From Streptomyces sp. NRRL S-118 (GTDB taxonomy: Bacteria > Actinomycetota > Actinomycetes > Streptomycetales > Streptomycetaceae): 49,029 bases of DNA. Of this stretch, positions 44,068-49,029 are shown piece by piece. The notes under the pieces are model-generated. The model did no database searches and was not told the origin of the DNA. It was given only the letters and a program-made list of their open reading frames with translations. Numbering within the stretch: position 1 is the first letter of the stretch; every line of letters begins with the position of its first letter. The stretch is from positions 105,038-154,066 of the forward strand of contig NZ_KL591028.1 in the NCBI RefSeq assembly GCF_000716335.1, written 5' to 3'. The position numbers and the translations under genes are program-made.

Positions 44068-44778
44068 TCACCCGGTGCCGGCATGGGCGACGGCCGCCGC
44101 GGCCAGTCCCGTGATCAGCGGATGGGCGCGGGTGCCGTCGCCGTCCAGTTCGGGCTGGAAGAGGGTGGCCAGGAAGAACGGGTGGCCGGGAAGCTCCGCG
44201 ATATGGATGTCGCCGGACTCGTCGGTGCCGGTGAAGGCCAGGCCATGGGCGCGCAGCGTTTCGAGGTGGTCGGGGTTGGGGCCGTAGTTGCAGTGGTAGC
44301 GCGCCTGCGTGCGCGCAGCGCCGAGCAGGCGGGCGGCGTGTGAGCCGGGCGCGATCTCGACGGTGCCTTCGTGACCGACCAGGGAGCACGACAGCGGGAC
44401 GACCACGGCGTTCCCGTCCGCGGTGTCCGGGTCGTTCTCGGCATGGCCCGCGTGCGACATGGCGCAGACGTTGCGGGCGAACTCCAGCAGCGCGTGCTGG
44501 AACCCTCCGCAGGTGCCCAGGAACGGGACACCGCCTTCCCGCGCGGCGCGGATCGCCGCCAGCACGCCGGCCTCGCTCCGGTACGGGCTGCCGGGCAGGA
44601 CCCAGACCGCGTCGAAGCCGTCCATGCCCTGGTCGGCGTCCTCGCTGGGGATCCAGTAGGCGTCCAGGTCCAGCCCCTCGTGTACGCGAAGGGCCTCCAG
44701 AAGACCGGGTATACGGGTGTGGGAGCGAACGGCGTCGGAGCGGTCCCCGACGAGAGCGATACGTGCGGTGCGGTTCAT
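44068..44778 (-). CDS. Class I glutamine amidotransferase-like protein (CTP-synthase C-terminal type)
   Basis: A 236-residue GATase-fold protein: ARIALVGDRSDAVRSHTRIP, AVWVLPGSPYRSEAGVLAAI, and the nucleophile elbow PFLGTCGGFQHALLEFARNV (Cys). The region expected to hold the catalytic His-x-Glu reads ATLFQPELDGDG, so His is replaced by Gln. That matches the group called CTP-synthase C-terminal-region-related proteins; glutaminase activity is therefore doubtful. There is no synthetase domain. Start ATG 44778, or 44786 four codons... the ribosome site is poor. Divergent from a LysR gene, which is its probable regulator. Confidence 0.8.
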   Translation of the reverse strand: MNRTARIALVGDRSDAVRSHTRIPGLLEALRVHEGLDLDAYWIPSEDADQGMDGFDAVWVLPGSPYRSEAGVLAAIRAAREGGVPFLGTCGGFQHALLEFARNVCAMSHAGHAENDPDTADGNAVVVPLSCSLVGHEGTVEIAPGSHAARLLGAARTQARYHCNYGPNPDHLETLRAHGLAFTGTDESGDIHIAELPGHPFFLATLFQPELDGDGTRAHPLITGLAAAAVAHAGTG

Positions 44779-44849
44779 GACGACCATGCTGCGGCCCAGG
44801 CCCGCATCAGGTCCAACGATGATCTCTGGAACTCGCATAAGCGATACTG

Positions 44850-45734
44850 ATGGACATGGATCCGCACCTGCTGCGCACCTTCGTCGCGGTTCTCGACCAC
44901 CGTTCCTTCTCCGCCGCCGCCTCGGCCCTCGGCTACACCCAGTCCGCCGTCTCCCAGCACATCGCCGCCCTCGAAACGGACTTGGGCACCCGGTTGGTCG
45001 AACGCCGCCCCGTAGCACCCACCCCGGCCGGAACGCGGCTCATGGAACACGCCCCCGCCCTGCTGCTCCGCCTGGACGCGGCCCGCGCCGACATCGCCCG
45101 CCTCCAGCACGTCCGCTCCAGTCGGCTCACCCTCGTCTGCTCGCCGGCCGCGCTCGGATCCTCCGTGGCACACGCACTGGCCCATCTCCACAGCACCACG
45201 CGGCCGTTGGACCTGGAGGTCCGCGTACAGGGCCGGGAAGCGGTGATCGAGCACGTGCTCACGGGGCGCGCGGACGTCGCCCTCGTCGACGGCGTCGCCG
45301 CACCCAGCGACCCGCTCCCGCTGCCCGACCTCGGACCGGCGACCACCCGTGCCCTGACCGAGGAGGCCCTGGCGGTGCTCTTCCCGCACGACCATCCGCT
45401 GGCGCGGCGCCGTTCGGTACGCCTGACCGACCTGGCGCAAGCCCATTGGATCGACGCCCCGGACACCGCCGTCCCCCTCGACCGGCTGCGTGCCGTCTGC
45501 CGCACCGACGGCTTCCGGCCCCGGATCCGCCACCGCGGGACCGATGTGCACGGCCTCGCCGCGCTCGCCGCCGCCGGCCATGGCCTCACGGCTCTTCCCC
45601 TGTCGCTCGCCGCCACGCTCACGGGCGCGGCCGTACCGGTGCACGGACCGCGGCTGGTGCACCGTACGGAACTGGTCCACCCGGCCGACCCTTCCGACGC
45701 CGTCCGGCATCTGATCGACCTCGTCCACCGGTGA
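44850..45734 (+). CDS. LysR family transcriptional regulator
   Basis: A 294-residue LysR regulator: HTH at about residues 3-62 (LLRTFVAVLDHRSFSAAASA, LGYTQSAVSQHIAALETDLG, RLVERRPVAPTPAG), then a periplasmic-binding-like co-inducer domain (LTLVCSPAALGSSVAHALAH, VLTGRADVALVDG, LAALAAAGHGLTALPLSLAA). Starts ATG 44850 or 44856. Divergent from the GATase-like gene with about 70 bases between them, the classical arrangement for LysR and its target. Confidence 0.92.
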   Translation: MDMDPHLLRTFVAVLDHRSFSAAASALGYTQSAVSQHIAALETDLGTRLVERRPVAPTPAGTRLMEHAPALLLRLDAARADIARLQHVRSSRLTLVCSPAALGSSVAHALAHLHSTTRPLDLEVRVQGREAVIEHVLTGRADVALVDGVAAPSDPLPLPDLGPATTRALTEEALAVLFPHDHPLARRRSVRLTDLAQAHWIDAPDTAVPLDRLRAVCRTDGFRPRIRHRGTDVHGLAALAAAGHGLTALPLSLAATLTGAAVPVHGPRLVHRTELVHPADPSDAVRHLIDLVHR

Positions 45735-45749
45735 CGGACACCGAGCCCA

Positions 45750-46631
45750 TCAGCGGCGCAGCAGGTCCACCACCCCGGTCAGGCTCTCGTCACCACTGGC
45801 CTCGGCCAGCCGGCGGCGCATCAGCTCGAAGAAGGGGGAGATGAGTTCAGGACTGACCTTCTGCTCCTCCGCGGTGCTCAGGAAGGTCGGGATCCCGGCC
45901 ACCTGCATGCCGAGGTGGGAGACCACGCCCTGCGTGTAGTCCCCGGTGCTCAGGTGCTCGGCGGTCTGGTGAACCGACGGAGCCATCGCCACCAGCCAGT
46001 CGGCGAGCAGCGGGGCGAACGTCACGGGGTCGATGTCCTCGTCGCGGATCAGGGCGAACGCGTGTGAGACGCCCGCGAACATCCCGTACATGGCGCTGAG
46101 CAGGGCCACATCGTGCAGGGCCGCGAAAGCCGCGTCCTCGCCCACGTACCTGGTGCCGGCCGGGACGCCGAGCGTCTCCCGGTGCTGCTCGAACAGCTGC
46201 CGCGAGCCGCTGTAGAAGACGTAGCCGCCGGCCTCCGGGACACCGATCATCGGTGGGACGGCCATGATGCCGCCGTCCAGGTAACGGGCACCGCGCTCCT
46301 GCGCCCACACCGCACGGGTGCGGGCCTCAGCGGGGGTGCTGGTGGTCAGGTTCACCAGGTCCTTGCCGGCCAGGTCGACGCCGGCCAGCGCTTCGCCGAT
46401 CGAGGCGTCGTCCAGCAGGCAGGCGACGACCAGCCGGTTCGCCGCGACCGCATCGGACACGCTGCCGGCGACCGCCGCCCCTTCCTCGCCGAGGGCAGCG
46501 GCGCGGGACGGTGTGCGGTTCCAGACGGTGAGGGAATGGCCGGCGGCGAGCCAGGTACGGGCCAGGGCGGCACCCATCGCGCCGAGGCCGAGGACGGTGA
46601 GGGAGGTCTTCTCCGCGGTTGTGTGCGTCAT
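45750..46631 (-). CDS. NAD(P)-dependent oxidoreductase, imine-reductase/6PGDH-like
   Basis: A 293-residue enzyme. The Rossmann part starts LTVLGLGAMGAALARTWLAA (GxGxxG at residues 15-20) with WNRTPSRAAAL, the Arg pattern of NADPH use. The middle has LVNLTTSTPAEARTRAVWAQ, YLDGGIMAVPPMIGVPEAGG and YSGSRQLFEQH. The helical dimer domain reads ALHDVALLSAMYGMFAGVSH. This is the layout of actinobacterial imine reductases, which reduce cyclic imines, and of 3-hydroxyisobutyrate-dehydrogenase-like proteins. Start ATG 46631 with a weak ribosome site. Divergent from an HxlR regulator across a small palindrome. Confidence 0.88.
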   Translation of the reverse strand: MTHTTAEKTSLTVLGLGAMGAALARTWLAAGHSLTVWNRTPSRAAALGEEGAAVAGSVSDAVAANRLVVACLLDDASIGEALAGVDLAGKDLVNLTTSTPAEARTRAVWAQERGARYLDGGIMAVPPMIGVPEAGGYVFYSGSRQLFEQHRETLGVPAGTRYVGEDAAFAALHDVALLSAMYGMFAGVSHAFALIRDEDIDPVTFAPLLADWLVAMAPSVHQTAEHLSTGDYTQGVVSHLGMQVAGIPTFLSTAEEQKVSPELISPFFELMRRRLAEASGDESLTGVVDLLRR

Positions 46632-46664
46632 GCGGTCTAGGCTGGTCCCGGGCCCGGTGGTGAT

Positions 46665-46678
46665 CAAGTACGCACTTG
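46665..46678. promoter_or_regulatory. Operator-like palindrome between IRED-like and HxlR genes
   Basis: CAAGTACGCACTTG, a 5-4-5 inverted repeat in the divergent promoter, of a size and GTAC content seen at HxlR-regulated promoters. Confidence 0.5.
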
Positions 46679-46727
46679 GGAGTGGGTGGTTACCCCGGGG
46701 TGAGTGAACAGGTCAGAGGGGTGGGGC

Positions 46728-47090
46728 ATGGCGACGCTCAACCGGCCGGGCGGTCCCGAGGGGCACGTCTGCGGGATCGACAGCGCGATGGAGGTCATCG
46801 GCGGCAAGTGGAAGGTGCTCATCCTGTGGGCGCTGCACGAGCGGCCGCACCGTCGCTTCGGCGAGCTGCGCCGGATGCTGCCCGGGATCACCGAGAAGGT
46901 GCTCGCCTCCCACCTGCGGGAGATGGAGGCGAACGGCATCGTGCACCGCGTCTCCTACGACGAGGTGCCGCCCCGCGTCGAGTACGCACTGACGGAGGAC
47001 GGCATCCGTCTCAACGAGGCCCTCGAACCGCTCGCCGCCTGGGGGCGCGAGCGGGCTGTCGGCCCGGGAGCGTCGAAGGGGGCGGCGTAG
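46728..47090 (+). CDS. HxlR family winged-helix regulator
   Basis: A 120-residue HxlR regulator: CGIDSAMEVIGGKWKVLILW (conserved Cys near the N-terminus), ALHERPHRRFGELRRMLPGI, TEKVLASHLREMEANGIVHR, VPPRVEYALTEDG, LEPLAAWG. Such proteins often sense oxidants or aldehydes, in some members through the Cys. ATG 46728 follows GAGGGGTGGGGC; ATG 46704 upstream is possible. Divergent from the imine-reductase-like gene and convergent with the AhpD-like gene. Confidence 0.92.
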   Translation: MATLNRPGGPEGHVCGIDSAMEVIGGKWKVLILWALHERPHRRFGELRRMLPGITEKVLASHLREMEANGIVHRVSYDEVPPRVEYALTEDGIRLNEALEPLAAWGRERAVGPGASKGAA

Positions 47091-47133
47091 AACCTGCCTC
47101 CTTGGCCGCGTCCCCGGGCCCCCGCGGAGCGGG

Positions 47134-47152
47134 CGGACCGCCGGGCGGTCCG
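47134..47152. terminator. Short hairpin between HxlR and AhpD-like genes
   Basis: CGGACCGC, 3-base loop, GCGGTCCG: 8-bp perfect stem between convergent genes. Confidence 0.5.
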
Positions 47153-47167
47153 GCCGGGGCCTCCTGC

Positions 47168-47641
47168 TTATCCGAACTGGCCGATCCGGTAGTCGCCCGC
47201 GGGCTGCTGGACGATGACGTTCAGGCGGTTGAAGGCGTTGATCAGGGCGATGAGGGACACCAGGGCGGCAAGCTGCTCCTCGTCGTAGTGCTTCGCGGCG
47301 TTCGCCCATGCCTCGTCCGTGACACCACCGGCCGCGTCGGCGATGCGGGTGCCCTGTTCCGTCAGCTCCAGGGCGGCCCGCTCGGCCTCGGTGAAGACCT
47401 TCGCCTCCCGCCAGGCCGCGACCAGGTTGAGGCGTATCGAGGTCTCCCCGGCGTGCGCGGCTTCCTTTGAGTGCATGTCGAGGCAGAAGCCGCAGCCGTT
47501 GATCTGGCTGGCGCGGATCTTCACGAGCTCCTGCGTCGAGGCCGGCAGCGTCGACTCCCAGATGCCCTTGCCCGCCGCGGAGAGGTACTTCACGAACGTG
47601 GTCGCGATCGGGCTGCCGAAGAGGTTCAAGCGGGCTTCCAT
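47168..47641 (-). CDS. AhpD-like carboxymuconolactone decarboxylase family protein
   Basis: A 157-residue helical protein with the AhpD-type redox centre: ASQINGCGFCLDMHSKEAAH, Cys50, Cys53 and His57, which in the family reduces peroxides or transfers reducing equivalents. RLNLVAAWREAKVFTEAERA ALELTEQ follows. AGAGGAGTTCACC precedes the ATG at 47641. Single-gene unit. Together with the neighbouring HxlR it hints at an oxidative-stress theme, but no shared operator was found. Confidence 0.92.
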   Translation of the reverse strand: MEARLNLFGSPIATTFVKYLSAAGKGIWESTLPASTQELVKIRASQINGCGFCLDMHSKEAAHAGETSIRLNLVAAWREAKVFTEAERAALELTEQGTRIADAAGGVTDEAWANAAKHYDEEQLAALVSLIALINAFNRLNVIVQQPAGDYRIGQFG

Positions 47642-48166
47642 GGTGAACTCCTCTGTCGTGGTGGGTGGTTACACACCTCTGACGCGGCAGCTCGCCGGGG
47701 TGTGACATGAGCGCATGTGACGTGCGTCTCCCCGGGCTTTCCCGTCACGCTTCCCCGTCCCGCTTCCCCGGCTGGGCGCTGCGGCCGCGCGGCGGCTTCG
47801 GAAGGTGAATCCGCGCCGGATGTCGCGGTACACCGGCAGCACGCCGTCGCCGTGCGGCGCCCGGCCGCGCGCTCCACGCACCCGTCCGTCCGGCCGTCCG
47901 TCGTTCCCGCGACCGCCGAGAGGAGTTGACGCGTGACCTCCCCGTCCGGCCCGTGCCGTACAGCAGCAGGAGGTGTTCACGGCCCCGCAGCAGGTCGTGC
48001 AGGCGCAGCGGAAACGTGGCGATGCGCGCCCGAGGCCACCGCCGTCAGGGGTCCGGTCACCCCGGCGCGTCGACGATCGGGCTACCCGGGTGCCCGACGA
48101 GCAGCGCCCCCCGATGCGGGCCGCCCGCGCCGACGGGGGAGCCGTGAGCCGGGTGTCGGCGCCGCC
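47642..48166. other. Stretch of about 520 bases without a supported gene
   Basis: On the minus strand near 47955-48025 one frame reads RIATFPLRLHDLLRGREHLL LLYG, which recalls the C-terminal end of FAD-dependent aromatic monooxygenases, but it is too short and not continued by neighbouring frames. The rest is G+C-rich with no signature. It may be gene debris. Confidence 0.3.
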
Positions 48167-48206
48167 CCCGGCCTGCGTTTCCCCGGCCAGGGAAACGCAG
48201 GCCGGG
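48167..48206. terminator. Strong hairpin terminator downstream of the MmcQ/YjbR gene
   Basis: 17-bp perfect stem (core GGCCTGCGTTTCCC and its complement) with loop CGGCCA, starting 17 bases past the stop codon of the minus-strand gene. Confidence 0.85.
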
Positions 48207-48222
48207 TCCCCCGGTGCCCGGC

Positions 48223-48588
48223 TCAGCTGTCCGCCGTCCCGGCGGGTCTCAGTTCGGGGTGCTCCTCGGCCAGCCGGTCCGGCGCGGCCTGCCGCCAGGA
48301 GTCGACGAGGATGTCGCGCAGCTCGTCCAGGTCTTCCAGTGCGGCGAGCCGTACCCGTACCCACGCCGAACTCGCCTCGTGGGGCGGCACCCAGAACTTC
48401 TCCGGCTCGGAGGCGATCAGCTCGGCACGCTCGTGCCGGGGGCAGCGCACGGCGAACGAGGTCTGGTCGTCGGGGATCGTTACGTACATCTTCCCGGCCA
48501 CGCGGAACGTGGGCATGCTCCACGCTTCCTTCTCCACCGTCTCGGGAAAGGAAAGGGCGGTGCGGCGGACGTCCTCGGCATCGATCAT
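48223..48588 (-). CDS. MmcQ/YjbR family protein
   Basis: A 121-residue protein of the MmcQ/YjbR fold: DAEDVRRTALSFPETVEKEA, WSMPTFRVAGKMYVTIPDDQ, TSFAVRCPRHERAELIASEP, FWVPPHEASSAWVRVRLAAL, LDELRDILVDSWRQAAP. The fold resembles DNA-binding or CyaY-like domains; the role is unknown. ATG 48588 (or GTG 48594) starts it without a clear ribosome site, so a leaderless mRNA is possible. A strong terminator follows. Confidence 0.88.
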   Translation of the reverse strand: MIDAEDVRRTALSFPETVEKEAWSMPTFRVAGKMYVTIPDDQTSFAVRCPRHERAELIASEPEKFWVPPHEASSAWVRVRLAALEDLDELRDILVDSWRQAAPDRLAEEHPELRPAGTADS

Positions 48589-49029
48589 GGTCACAACGGT
48601 AGCCACCGCCGCTGACAGAGCCTCACCGCAGCGTGGCCCGGCCGGCGCGGCAGCGACATGGGAGTCGAGAGGTCGGGGCCGTGTCCACGACCCCTCGGCG
48701 AGGCCGGAGTGACGGACCTCGGTGTGCACACCGCACGTCCTCAGCGGCGGGGCGGGAACGCTGTGGCGGACTTCTGTGCCCGGACGCTGCGGGCGGCTGC
48801 GCCCGCCATGCCGGAGGGCGGACACGTGGACGAAGCGGTGCTGTGCAGCGGTCTGCGCATGCTGTCCGGCCCCGCCTTCCGGGACCTCGCACCGGCCTGC
48901 GTCCCGTCCTGGGGATGCCGCCCGGTGGGTGCCGGGCAGAGGAGTGCGCACGGGTGAGGTACGCACACGCGCCGGTTGCCGTGCTGGTCCGTGGCGCCTG
49001 TTGAGTGGCGGGTCCCTGCCAGGGCGGGG
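48589..49029. other. Right-end stretch, nothing recognised
   Basis: Several frames are open on both strands but none has a family signature or good start. A plus-strand frame near 48760-48955 (ADFCARTLRAAAPAMPEGGH) is weakly protein-like. A gene reaching in from beyond the window cannot be excluded. Confidence 0.35.

Noticed and set aside
41748..44084. A 778-codon minus-strand open frame
   Set aside because: It spans several well-supported plus-strand genes and has no domain character.
43646..44287. Plus-strand open frame opposite the GATase-like gene
   Set aside because: It overlaps the well-supported minus-strand GATase and shows no family signature.
47955..48025. Minus-strand fragment similar to the C-terminus of FAD monooxygenases (LHDLLRGREHLLLLYG)
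   Set aside because: Only about 24 residues match by eye and neighbouring frames do not extend it; could be chance.

Overview
The window is high-G+C actinobacterial DNA and almost certainly Streptomyces. Codons are strongly G/C-biased at the third position, GTG and TTG starts with GGAG-type ribosome sites are common, and the families are typical of Streptomyces: several transmembrane Ser/Thr kinases, a LAxTG wall protein, TIGR04222-type membrane proteins, a DUF6355 secreted peptide and an L-glutamate-oxidase-like enzyme. The mix of insertion-sequence debris, broken genes and a broken telomere terminal-protein gene (tpg) suggests accessory DNA from a chromosome arm, or integrated linear-plasmid DNA.

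Left part (1-9.5 kb): a YbaK-type deacylase cut by the window edge is coupled to an SDR oxidoreductase. A scrambled zone follows, with two IS5-type transposase pieces in opposite orientation around a small intact gene, TIGR04222-type membrane-protein genes and a kinase-tail protein that has lost its catalytic lobe. Next come the decayed tpg (5702-6266) and a visibly less G+C-rich island. That island includes an IS630-type element with long terminal inverted repeats (7182-9544), which encloses a lipoprotein gene, two small genes and a transposase with an in-frame TAG.

Middle part (9.5-30 kb): mostly intact housekeeping-like and secreted functions. These are an NADPH-FMN reductase, a LAxTG surface protein, a CorA metal transporter, an asparaginase, a thioesterase, a hemerythrin, a receptor kinase coupled to a membrane protein with a similar outer domain, a secreted subtilase with a P-domain, a phospholipase-D/cardiolipin-synthase-like enzyme, a CASTOR/POLLUX-like channel regulator, an L-glutamate-oxidase-like enzyme whose Tat signal is frameshifted, DUF6355, a LuxR regulator and a DUF4230 protein. 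Long hairpins separate many convergent pairs.

Right part (30-49 kb): a two-gene unit (30210-33030) encodes a large membrane protein and a small protein. They share a Gly/Asn/Gln motif of about 28 residues, at the C-terminus of one and the N-terminus of the other. This is the best candidate here for an undescribed two-component system. Several regulator-operator modules follow: a palindrome-controlled membrane/HTH pair, a TetR-RibD-like reductase pair, a TetR-DUF4287-hydrolase group with three evenly spaced operator-like sites, a LysR-GATase pair and an HxlR-imine-reductase pair. Between them lie a kinase with a ricin-like lectin ectodomain, a secreted-protein pseudogene with two in-frame stops, and small remnants of DinB-like and (tentatively) pectate-lyase-like genes.

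All calls come from reading the sequence and remembered family features. No database search was run.
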